The notes beneath the pieces are model-generated. The model searched no databases. It was not told where the DNA came from and saw nothing but the letters and a program-made list of their open reading frames with translations. The position numbers were made by a program, and so were the translations under genes. A stretch of 64,000 bases of DNA, taken from the NCBI RefSeq assembly GCF_030272615.1, contig NC_081410.1, positions 113,461,933 to 113,525,932 on the forward strand, read 5' to 3'. The stretch is from Cryptomeria japonica (Eukaryota > Streptophyta > Pinopsida > Cupressales > Cupressaceae). Positions within the stretch are counted from its first letter, which is position 1. Each line of letters opens with the position of its first letter. This document shows positions 1-10,200 of this stretch, piece by piece.

Positions 1-633
1 AAGGTATTAGTACTTGTTTTACATTACAGTCATTTACATTTACAGCTCTTGCTCATTTCTTGGTTAATTCCAAAACTGGGGTTTGACCTAAAGGCAAACC
101 CCTAATCCCTAACCCCCTATCATCTTCGCTTTTCTGTGTGTAGGTTGCAGGTACGCGGCTGAGATTGAAGATCTGGAATCCTTGTGCAGAGATGAACAGA
201 TCCCCCTTCGTTTCGCGGATTTTTCGGAGGACCATGGCGCCGGGCGCCATCATCCCGACAACTTTTGCTCAAATTTGCAGGACAGCGCCGTATCGACATT
301 TTACTACTAATTCCAGGTCCGCAGCTTCATCCTATAACCTAAACTCAGTTTATAAGCGAATCTTTATGACTTTCTATGTATCCTTAGCTTAATTTCCTTA
401 ATCAACATTCTTTACAAAAGAGGGTAGCCTTGCTTTCCTAACCCTTGAAATTCATTTAGCATCCAATCTTACATCGTGTGGGATTGGATCTTATGAGTTT
501 CAACCCCTCTTTTGAATGTAAAGTCTTCCCCCTAAGTGAAAACCCATCGAATCCTAGCGAACCTCCCTTCTCTCTCCTCAGAGTTAGAAGAGGGGAGACC
601 AACTAGGGTTCGACCGCGATTTTCCGCTTTACA
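1..633 (+). repeat. 5' LTR (3' half only) of the gag-only element
   Basis: Matches the last 633 bp of the 3' LTR at 6583-7215 at the same length, with about a dozen substitutions. It ends in TTACA before a primer-binding-like site. It contains a perfect hairpin ATGGCGC-CGG-GCGCCAT at 234-250; in the 3' LTR the same hairpin carries one G for A change in the left arm. The rest of this LTR is outside the window. Confidence 0.9.
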
Positions 634-1807
634 TTTTGGTGAACCCGACGTGAACATCCTTTCTGATTTTTCATGCTTAGATCTGAAAAAATTGATTACA
701 TTTCCATGTTTGATCTTTTGCAAAGTTTTAGAGGTGATTGCATTAAAACCCTAAAATTTCTTTTTAGTAATTAAACTTGCGAAATGTCTAAATGTTAATG
801 CTTGTTTCAGATCTGTCCTTCTATTACAAATTATCAATTCATATTTGTGCTTTAATTCTGAAGATTAAGTGGTTAAAAGTCAAAACCCTAATTTTTGAAA
901 CCCTCTTGATTCAACCTTTGTCCGACAATTTGACCGATCAAAACATCTCCAAATCAGCTGTAACTTTGGATTCCGCAATAAAATCACAATATCTTTCATC
1001 CCTGAAAATTTGGAAAAAAGTTGCGAGGACCGTGTTGCACTCCGAGCGCCATCGTCCCCGACATTTTTTCCAAAATTCCGGGAGCGAGATCTTGCTGTAT
1101 TTTCCTGCTAAAATCCAGAATTTTGGCTGATTTTGTCAATTATAACACTTTCAAAATTACAGTCAAAGTTGGTCTTGTGATTGCGTGGTCTAAGGCTCCT
1201 AATCATTCAAAAATTATCGAAACTGAAATTTTGTGTCAAAATTGTGTTCTTACTGTCTTAGATCTGAAAATTGTATTTGCATTCATTCGAAATTTCAGTG
1301 CTTTATTCAAATATTCGCATTTTGTGACTTTTGAAATTAAGTGCCTAATTACAACAACTTTGATTTCCGCTTTCAAAATTGAATTTTGCGTGAAATTGAG
1401 TCATTTTTCAAATTTCAAAATTTGCATTGCTCTTGACATTCCCTCTAAAATCATAAAATTCAAAATTTCAGTCTCCCTCTCTTTTTCAAAATTCAAATTT
1501 TGCATTTTTCGACAATCTTGATAGGGTTCAATTTTGAATTTGCAACTTTAATTTGGCCTATCTACAGATCGTAAAATCCCTCAATTTTTTCAGATTAGCT
1601 CTAAAATCATCATACCTTTCATCCCTGCAAATTTCGAAAAAAGTTGCAGGGACCGTGTTGCACTCCGAGCGCCACGGTCCTGAACATTTTTTCTGAAATT
1701 TTGGGAGACTGTTGTGATTGCATTTAATAGCTTAAATCTGGAAGATTGGCTGGTTTTACTGAAAATTGCTACCTCTAAAATCAAAATCTTCTCTTTCTCT
1801 CTAGTGC
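634..1807 (+). other. Leader with two copies of a ~155-bp module
   Basis: Non-coding, AT-rich leader between LTR and gag. Bases ~981-1135 and ~1603-1755 are diverged copies of one module: CTTTCATCCCTG, a GAAAAAAGTTGC run, then GACCGTGTTGCACTCCGAGC and an ACATTTTTTC run. In the second copy GGACCGTG (1650-1657) and CACGGTCC (1673-1680) form a perfect 8-bp inverted repeat; in the first copy the right arm reads CATCGTCC, so the pairing is imperfect. Short peptides encoded here are not supported as genes. Confidence 0.65.
637..655 (+). other. Candidate primer binding site
   Basis: TGGTGAACCCGACGTGAAC starts three bases after the 5' LTR end and begins with TGG, the complement of a tRNA CCA end. 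I could not match it to a particular tRNA from memory. Its position is what supports the call. Confidence 0.6.
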
Positions 1808-4800
1808 ATGAGTTTTACAACAATAAGCCCTACTTACACTATTCCCGTTAGACGAAGCCGTAGAATTAAGTCTTTTCGAGGTTTAACTACCGAGGAGATG
1901 GAACCTAATTTGAGTAGCCTTTTTAACGAGGACATGGGAAATTCCTCTAATCCTCCTAATGATGAAGAAGCTCCCCATGAAGTTTCTGTTGAACAACTTT
2001 CCAAATTGGATAACCAATTTGACGATTTTCACCAATGGATGTCTCATGAGTATCCCGATAGTCAAGCTCTTCCTTTAATTGAGGGTCTAAAACGTATGCT
2101 TCAAAGTGATAAGAATGGAATTGATGTTTTACGTGGTATCGCACACATTGTGGATTCGAATGTGATGCCTATGAAGAGTTGTGTTGAATCTTTAGGTTAT
2201 ACACAACCTCCTACACAAGTCAATCATTCTATTCCTTTGACCACTTCTATTGCTAGTTTATCTACCTTTACATCAAACATCATGGCTACCTCTATACAAG
2301 ACATTCCTCTTGTGATTACTAGTCATGGGGGCAATCCTCCTTCTTCAATTAACCCTATTCCTTCATTTAATCCGACTTCTTCATTCATTCCTTCAGTAAG
2401 TGTTCCTATTACATCTTCACAAATGAACATGACGCAAGGGGGCAACCATTCCATTCCTCCTTGTAATGTTCCTCCTATCCAATCATCTCCTATGGTTGAC
2501 TATCATAGGGTCCCACCACCTTACTCTTTACCATCTTTCAATAACATCACACCTCCATCTCAATCTAACACACCTAATATGAACTCTTCGACTGAAGCTA
2601 CCATTAATAATCTTGCACAAACTGTCTCTTCTTTACAGCAACAAATTGCCTCTATGAATCAATCTAAGTTTAGTGTGCCCACATTTGATGTTGCGAGCCC
2701 ACTTTCTCTTGACATTGTTCGAGCTATTCCTCCTAAACATGTTGAAATCCCGCATTTGGAACTTTATAATGGTAAAGGAGATCCTCTAACACATGTTAAG
2801 ACTTTTCAAACAATATGTACTGATTTTGCTTATGACCCAAGGTTGCTTGCAAAACTATTTACTAGAACATTAAGAGACAAAGCCCTACAATGGTATTGCT
2901 CGTTGCCTTCTTATTCTATTACTTCTTTCGAACAACTTGCAAATGCTTTCATTCAACAATTTCAAAATAACATAAGTCCTAAAGTTACTTTGATTGATTT
3001 AATGCATTGTAAACAAGGTGTTAAAGAAAAAGTGACTGATTTCATTGGTAGATATAAGCATTTGTATGCTCAAATTTCTTTTCCAGTGCCTGATAATGAT
3101 ATTCAAAGAATCTTTATTTCTAATTTACAAAAAGATATTCGAGACAAACTTCTGTTTTCTGAGTTTACTTCTTTCCAACAGTTGTGTGCCACTCTTCACA
3201 ATTATCAACTGACTGTGAGTCAAATGGAACAATCACATCCTATGGCTCCGAGTGATAAGGGTGATAGCAGTCAACAACCATTTGGGAAGTTTAAACCGAA
3301 CAGAGATTCCATCAAATTCAATGAAAACATCATCAACAACAATGTGAATGCAGCATCAGGTGTGCCTCCTATTTCTAAATTTTTCAAGAAAGAAAGAAAG
3401 TATACTCCTTTGAATGAATCATTGCATAGTATTATGAATAAGTTATTGGAACAAAATGTGCTTACTCTTCCTCCTATAAGACAAATTGATCCTGCAAAGA
3501 TTACTTCACCTTATTTTGATCACAAATCTTTTTGTCACTTTCATCGTCAGCCTAGGCATGATACTGAAAAATGTTTTTCTTTAAAGGGTAAAATTCAAGA
3601 TTTGATTGATAATAATACTATTTCTGTTTCTGGAGTGAATGATAAAGGCAACACATCTGTAGCTCCTCCTAACCAAAATCTTCAGATTTTTACTGATCCA
3701 TTACCTTCTCATACTTCTAATACTTCTAATGTGATTGAGGCTAATGATTCCTCTTTCTCATCTGATAGTCTTGTGTCTATGACTCCGAATGTGATTAACT
3801 TTGTAGAGCAGCAAGAAAATCCTAAAGAACCTTCCATCACATTTGATTCTAGCGAAACCATTTGGACACCTGATGGTCCTTTATACATAGTTGCAAAAGT
3901 CAAGAATATGCCTTGCCGTGGTGTGCTTATTGATCCTTCGTGCATGGTTAATGTTATTACTGAAGAATTTCTTTTTACTTTGCAATTTAATCAAGTGATC
4001 TATGACAAAACAGATGTGATTGTGAAATTATTTGATGCATTTTCTTCTCCCGCAATTGGTTCTATTACATTGCCTATTGAGGTCCATAACAAATCTCTTG
4101 ATGTGAACTTTGCTATTATTCCATCTTTCGAACAATTTCGTGTGAAGCTTGGCTATCCTTGGCTATCTTCCATGAAAGCTATTGCTTCTCCTATTCATAA
4201 GTGTTTGAAATTTCCCCATAATGGTGAAGTTGTTACTGTCAATCATAGTCTCTTTAAACCAGCTGAAAGAACCTCTAGTGTTCCTATTGATTACTTTTGG
4301 CCCAAACAATTCCAATCTCTTCCTCCGCGAAGTGATCATCTTTTCAAATCTTATCAAAAGTGGAAAACAGATATGATCCTATCTCTAAGTGAACCTAGAG
4401 TACCTAAACTTGACATTCCTATCATTCTTGAGAAGGAAGTTCTTCCTTTGAAAGATAAAACTAATGTCTTTCCTCAAGAAGATTCCCAACCCGTCCCTAT
4501 GGACGCGACTATGTCTATGCCTAATAAATCTTCTAAAAATAGACCTATACCTCCTCGTCATGATGGACTTGGTCTTCTTCCTAAACCAAAAACTCCTCCT
4601 TTATATGGAGCAGTTCCTCCTCCTGCCTTCTATAGAGAGAAGAGACCTTCTTCTTCTCCTATTATCCAGCCTAAGAGACCACAACCTAAACACCCAAGTG
4701 ATAGGGATGAGAACATTCCTCCTCCTCTATCTTCTGCACTTCCTACTAAGACTAGACGTAATCGTTCTGCACGGGAACGTCGACGAAAGCGTCGTCTTAG

Positions 4801-5251
4801 GGCTCAAGCAGCTGCTTCTCAAACTTTGCAATCTCCACAAACACCTTCAACAAGCATTATTCCATTTTCTCCTCAGCCGGATATTGAGCCTAAATCTCCT
4901 AAACATAAGATGCATGATGGTCTTGATCCTGTGCGAGTTAAAGATCCTATTTTTATAAATCTTGATGATGATATAGATGAAAATGTTATGCATGATGAAA
5001 ATGTTACTCCTCTTGCTTCTGATAGCGAATATGAACTTGTTGATGTTGATAACCATTTATCTAATGAATTTTCTAAAGCACTTATCCTAGCTCCTAGACA
5101 AAAACAATGTGTCTTGGAACATGAACATAGCCCTTGTTTGGATCTTGTGATAGCTCCATCTGCTGCGTTGGATGTTCCTCCTCTAGCGTGTTCCCTGCCT
5201 TCCCGAAACATTGATCAGCAAGATCGGGGGGTAGATGACATGCTAGACTAG
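1808..5251 (+). CDS. Gag/protease-like polyprotein of a Tat-type Gypsy derivative, 1147 aa
   Basis: An uninterrupted 1147-codon frame from ATG at 1808 to TAG. Order: a Ser/Pro/Asn-rich N-terminal third; a retrotransposon gag core at about residues 310-445 (HLELYNGKGDP, LQWYCSLP, FIQQF are typical); a zinc-knuckle-like FCHFHRQPRHDTEKC at about 574-590; a retropepsin-like fold at about 700-800; a Pro-rich part; and a basic stretch around 980-1000 (RERRRKRRLRAQ). In the protease the usual Asp-Ser/Thr-Gly is replaced by IDPSC, so catalysis is doubtful. The protein ends without reverse transcriptase. The pattern GxPW followed by KFPHNG is shared with the Tat polyprotein at 22058-26626, which points to a common origin. 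It probably packages its own RNA into particles supplied with enzymes in trans. The intact frame suggests selection or recent origin. Confidence 0.85.
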   Translation: MSFTTISPTYTIPVRRSRRIKSFRGLTTEEMEPNLSSLFNEDMGNSSNPPNDEEAPHEVSVEQLSKLDNQFDDFHQWMSHEYPDSQALPLIEGLKRMLQSDKNGIDVLRGIAHIVDSNVMPMKSCVESLGYTQPPTQVNHSIPLTTSIASLSTFTSNIMATSIQDIPLVITSHGGNPPSSINPIPSFNPTSSFIPSVSVPITSSQMNMTQGGNHSIPPCNVPPIQSSPMVDYHRVPPPYSLPSFNNITPPSQSNTPNMNSSTEATINNLAQTVSSLQQQIASMNQSKFSVPTFDVASPLSLDIVRAIPPKHVEIPHLELYNGKGDPLTHVKTFQTICTDFAYDPRLLAKLFTRTLRDKALQWYCSLPSYSITSFEQLANAFIQQFQNNISPKVTLIDLMHCKQGVKEKVTDFIGRYKHLYAQISFPVPDNDIQRIFISNLQKDIRDKLLFSEFTSFQQLCATLHNYQLTVSQMEQSHPMAPSDKGDSSQQPFGKFKPNRDSIKFNENIINNNVNAASGVPPISKFFKKERKYTPLNESLHSIMNKLLEQNVLTLPPIRQIDPAKITSPYFDHKSFCHFHRQPRHDTEKCFSLKGKIQDLIDNNTISVSGVNDKGNTSVAPPNQNLQIFTDPLPSHTSNTSNVIEANDSSFSSDSLVSMTPNVINFVEQQENPKEPSITFDSSETIWTPDGPLYIVAKVKNMPCRGVLIDPSCMVNVITEEFLFTLQFNQVIYDKTDVIVKLFDAFSSPAIGSITLPIEVHNKSLDVNFAIIPSFEQFRVKLGYPWLSSMKAIASPIHKCLKFPHNGEVVTVNHSLFKPAERTSSVPIDYFWPKQFQSLPPRSDHLFKSYQKWKTDMILSLSEPRVPKLDIPIILEKEVLPLKDKTNVFPQEDSQPVPMDATMSMPNKSSKNRPIPPRHDGLGLLPKPKTPPLYGAVPPPAFYREKRPSSSPIIQPKRPQPKHPSDRDENIPPPLSSALPTKTRRNRSARERRRKRRLRAQAAASQTLQSPQTPSTSIIPFSPQPDIEPKSPKHKMHDGLDPVRVKDPIFINLDDDIDENVMHDENVTPLASDSEYELVDVDNHLSNEFSKALILAPRQKQCVLEHEHSPCLDLVIAPSAALDVPPLACSLPSRNIDQQDRGVDDMLD

Positions 5252-5995
5252 TTACATTAGCATGGCAGATTCTCTCCCCCTCTCTTTTGTTACTTCTTCT
5301 ATATGTTATTCTCATTCTTCTATTTGTCGTCCTTAGTGTTGTCTACTTGAGGACGACGCAAAGCATTGAGATCTCTTTGGTCTCTCTCATGTTGACTCAA
5401 AAGACACATGTGTTCCCTTCTTCTAGGTGACCTTCCTTGATTGGGGAATGAAGAACAATTATGCATACATACATATGATATATACATGACTTATCATACA
5501 ACATACTGACCCCGAGGAAAGCGAAGTCACCTCATGCTTTGTGTTTTGTGTCTATTATCCTTGGGTTTATCTCACACTTGGGGGCTAAATCCTTGCGATA
5601 ACGTGCTCCTTTTTCCTTTCTCATTTCTTATGTGTATCACTACGTTAAAACAATCACCCCCGTTGAGGCGTGTGCGATCGCTTTAACGTAGGGGGGCATA
5701 CACCCTGTCTATCCTTTCAAAGATACTTGAAAATTTCTTGGCAAACTTAGCTTTGTCTTGAAGATTTTTGGTATTTCTTTTGCATGACTCATAGCGAGGG
5801 AACCTTACTACTGACAGTCATGGTTCTTCCTCGTGATCTTCCCTTTTACTTTGTCAATCGAAGTCGTAAGATCCTTAGTCCACTGGGGGCTTGGTGTATC
5901 TTGCCTCCTTGACGTGGTGAAAGTCTTTCAACGTTGTTTCCTTGTACTTTACCGGAAGTATGAGCATACATACTCCCGCTAAAGTGGGGGCTAAA
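5252..5995 (+). other. 3' non-coding part with polypurine tract
   Basis: 744 bp without a convincing ORF lie between the gag stop and the 3' LTR. The last bases, AAAGTGGGGGCTAAA (5981-5995), are the likely polypurine tract for plus-strand priming, as they abut the TG of the LTR. A second purine block, CGTAGGGGGGCATA, lies near 5688-5701. Confidence 0.6.
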
Positions 5996-7215
5996 TGTAG
6001 CATCCTAAAATTGTGACACTTGCAATTTCGACTGCATTTCGGTCTTCACGATGGCGACGCAACACGCAACCTGAATGGAGACCCCAAAACTTGCTCACGA
6101 CACTGAAAACTGCATTTTTCAAGCACCCTGGCCTGAACCTCCTTGCACCCTGATGTCCCGGGAGGTGGGACCAGAGCGCCCAGCGCCCTGGTCCCTCAGG
6201 ACCATGGCGCCCAGCACCCTGGTCCCTGGGTCCTATTTTGGGCCCGGTTTCCTAAGTGATATCGGGTCTTTTTGATTGCAATTTGGAAATATACTTCCCT
6301 GGTCGGCCTAAGGTCGGGAAAATCAGTCTATTAGCCCTAATTGACAAGTATATAAACTACATTTTCCTCTCTCATTCGAGATGATGGAAAAGGCGTGGAA
6401 ACTATACTCAAGCATTCAAGCATTCAAGCAATTGATCATTTCAAGTCTCCATTCAAGGCTAAGTGTTGCATTCAAGACAAGGATTCAACCATTGAAGAGG
6501 AGATCACTTACTTCATGCTACAACATACTACAACATACAACATCTAAACCTTCGCACATAAGGATACCAACATCATTAGAACAAGGTATTAGTACTTGTT
6601 TTACATTACAATCATTTACATTTACAGCTCTTGCTCATTTCTTGGTTAATTCCAAAATCGAGGTTTGACCTAAAGGCAAACCCCTAATCCCTAACCCCCT
6701 ATAGTCTTCGCTTTTCTGTGTGTAGGTTGCAAGTACGCGGCTGAGATTGAAGATCTGGAATCCTTGTGCAGAGACGAACAGATCCCCCTTCGTTTCGCGG
6801 ATTTTTCGGAGGACCGTGGCGCCGGGCGCCATCGTCCCGACAACTTTTGCTCAAATTTGCAGGACAGCGCCGTATCGACATTTTACTGCTAATTCCAGGT
6901 CCGCAGCTTCATCCTATAACCTAAACTCAGTTTATAAGCGAATCTTTATGACTTTCTATGCATCCTTAGCTTAATTTCCTTAATCAACATTCTTTACAAA
7001 AGAGGGTAGCCTTGCTTTCCTAACCCTTGAAATTCATTTAGCATCCAATCTTACATCGTGTGGGATTGGATCTTATGAGTTTCAACCCCTCTTTTGAATG
7101 TAAAGTCTTCCCCCTAAGTGAAAACCCATCGAATCCTAGCGAACCTCCCTTCTCTCTCCTCGGAGTTAGAAGAGGGGAGACCAACTAGGGTTCAACCGCG
7201 ATTTTCCGCTTTACA
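5996..7215 (+). repeat. 3' LTR of the gag-only element, 1220 bp
   Basis: Starts TGTAGCATCC and ends TTTACA. Its first 300 bp hold a GC-rich cluster of GCGCCC / CACCCTGGTCCC blocks (6120-6235) that stands out from the AT-rich surroundings. Two hairpins are visible: GGGACCAG (6167-6174) with CTGGTCCC (6188-6195), and GGACCA (6199-6204) with TGGTCC (6220-6225). A TATA-like TATAAACTACA near 6351 may be the U3 promoter. The following bases, GTAAC, could be one half of a target duplication. Confidence 0.85.
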
Positions 7216-10200
7216 GTAACCTATTTGTATTAAATGTCCAACACTCAAGATTATTATTTAGTCTAGGTACAAAATAAATCATAAATATGTCTTATTTCAC
7301 CATTTTTTCTAAAACATTTATTACTCATTTACTCATTATAACCACTTTATTATCATTTCACATTAAACTTTATTATATCAATAGGACTCGCAAATAATTC
7401 CTTATTCATTTCATATGATTATTGCTTCCACTATCCAAAAACCAAATATCTCTAATGGTTTCTACAACAATATGACATGTGATGGATAAACTTTGAAAAT
7501 TAAATCTAGATTCATTTATTTTTAAGTAACATTATTTTTATTTACATCTTCTTGTCTATTTCTATATTAATATGCATAATGTCCATATTTTTTACAGTAA
7601 TAAAACTAAATGTTTAATTTATCAAACCTCTATGAATGTTGCTAGAAATGGTTGTTGTCGCATCCTATATTTTTGTAGTTCTAATTATTCTTTTCACCTT
7701 TATTTTGATCACTCCTTCCACCTCTGCCTTTGCATTTTCCTCTTCCTCTTCCTGTTCCTCTCCTAGACAATACTTGAGACTTGAAAACATTCTCAAAAGA
7801 AGTATTGTTATTTCAATTTATTCTAGATTCAAGTGATAAGAAAAATCTCCATAATTCATCTACTAATAACTATGTCAATCCTTAGATTTTTTTCTATAAT
7901 CTTCTAATTTATTACTTTTTCTCTATTAGATCTAATTTGATTCACAATATTGATAACTTGACTCATAAAGTGTTTTACCAGACTTCTGATTCATTCATTT
8001 ACAAAATTTCAATTTTTCTTATATGATATTATAATTTGGCTCCTTTCATCAGATTGAGTTTTTTATAAGATGTCCCAAATCTCTCATGCTCTCTTAGATC
8101 TTGTTGCTACTGCAACCCTAAGAAAGATGGACTCATCCATTTCTTCTTAGATTAGAAACAAAGTTTTTCGCATCTTTTTTTCTTCTATTCTCTAAGTTAA
8201 CCTTTTTTTAATTTATTTTTGCTTGTGCTAATGTCTGATACACTGTGTGATCATATGGTTCTACAAAACCATTTTCTACGAAATCTCAAACGTCCTCCAG
8301 ACGTAATTACAAAAAATTCATAATTTGTACGAGTAAAGATGGGAATTTAGGGTTGAGTGACATGTCTATAAGCTAGTCTACTACAGCAAAATGGCTATAC
8401 AGCACTTAATGCACCAAACATCTTTTACAATGTATTAATAATATAAGCTAGTCTACTACAGCAAAATGGCTATACAGCACTTAATGCACCAAACATCTTT
8501 TACAATGTATTAATAATGTATGAAGGGTATGATGGGTGCATCCTAAAGACTGAATAACCATAGTCACGATTTAGAAATCCTCCCCAACAGCTTCTATGTC
8601 ATCAAAAAACTGTGATCTTCCAATCCCTACTACCTGCAACTTACTTTCTTTTCCTACCCATGACTCCTTTCTGATATGGCAGCGCTATGAACTTGGGTGC
8701 AAACAGTAGTTTCACAAACCGCAGTGACTTTCATGTAGATAAATATTTCTCAAAAGAGATTAGAAAAAGATATTCAAACAGTTGCGAGTATCGCAAAAAG
8801 CAAGACAAATAAGATCTAAGAGAAGTCTTCCCCAAAACCATCATATAAGATGCAAAATCTGAATAGCCTAATTAATAGATAGAAAACCCAAATGAAACAC
8901 ATTCCATCATCTAGAAACATGCGATACCCAGTTAACAAGAGAATCAGGAACGGTACCTTTTAATTTTTTTATAACAATACAATCACTACAAAATACCATT
9001 GAAACTTCGACAGAAAAAAGTAAAAAGTAATAAACTGTATTTGATCTATTAAAACAAAAAAACAATGAATCTGATGAAGGGGGGTGAATTTTTAAAAAGC
9101 TGGATACCATTGGGCTAGACAGCATAAACTTGATTTGGCTATTGTAATCTCTATGACATTTTCCTACTTATCCAATACCCCCACCAAATTTCAGGATTGT
9201 CTGAAACATGTGAAAGAAATTCGATCTAGAAAATTCAAATCAAGATGCTCACACTCAAGACTAAATATACATGAAACTTACCAGCCTTGGAATTGATAAT
9301 CATATGACTAAAATCCTTCTGTATTTAGACGGCCTTTAAGAATCCACCCATTTTCTCAATGTCTTATAATCTTCTTATGAAGAATACTATGGAAACAAGA
9401 TTTTGCCTCGTGGGGATGTCATGGAAGGGAGAGAAAGTGGGTGAATCGATCCAGGAAAATGAAACCAAAAAGAGCATCATACTGCTACTTTTTCTCAATT
9501 TCCCTGAATCGATTCATTAGCTTCCTCGCCTCTTCATGGCTTCCCAATGGGACAGACATTTACTATATTGATGGAATGGTCTCTGATCTTACTTGGCTTT
9601 TATAATTTCTTTAACTTATGAGAGAACTGGAATATGCAGGCCTGTTATTAGTTATCATGTCAAAATCTGTTTGGGTGGGTGGAGTGTCATTTTCTCTGAT
9701 GTTTGGTGGTCTGAGAATCATGAGACCTCCTCCAACTTCAGGACCAAGGCACATGAACTTTGTTTTTATCTACCAAATTGGAGATCCTTCTCCGTCTTTC
9801 TTTAGGTTTTACTTCTTTTATATTTGATTTGATAAGTTGAGGGTGACATTGTGTAAGTTATATTATTATGCTTTACTCAAAAAAAATCTGTTAATTTAAA
9901 TTTTAAGTGAATTATAATATAAAAGTATTATTAGCGATTTTATTTTTATAAGATATGTTGGGATAATCTATTTTAAATTTGAGAAAAAGATATAATATGG
10001 AAATTTCTTTTTATTGGATGGTGTAAGCTCAATTTCAATGTTGCATCTAGATGTAATCTTGGAATCTCTAGGGCAAGTTGTATTTTGAGAGATTATAATA
10101 GTTATCTAATTGGAGTGGTCTTGACAAGGCTGGAGATTGGAATAAACAATGTAACCAAGGGTCAAGCACTTCTTTTAGATTTACAAGCATGTGTTCATCT

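Larger units (their letters stand above)
1..7215 (+). mobile_element. Gag-only LTR retrotransposon (TR-GAG type), 5' end cut by window
   Basis: Bases 1-633 recur at 6583-7215 with roughly 2% differences, almost all transitions, so they are the two LTRs of one element. The 3' LTR begins with TG at 5996 and ends with CA at 7215, giving a full LTR of 1220 bp; the missing first 587 bp of the 5' LTR lie left of the window. A primer-binding-like site follows the 5' LTR, one long gag/protease-like ORF fills 1808-5251, and a purine-rich tract precedes the 3' LTR. There is no reverse transcriptase, RNase H or integrase, so the element must depend on enzymes made elsewhere. The ORF resembles the gag-protease part of the Tat-type element at 13794-31218, a plausible helper lineage. 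The target duplication cannot be tested because the left flank is absent. Confidence 0.85.

Noticed and set aside
4464-4958. Leu-rich 164-codon frame in the gag-only ORF
   Set aside because: Shifted-frame shadow of the long ORF 1808-5251.
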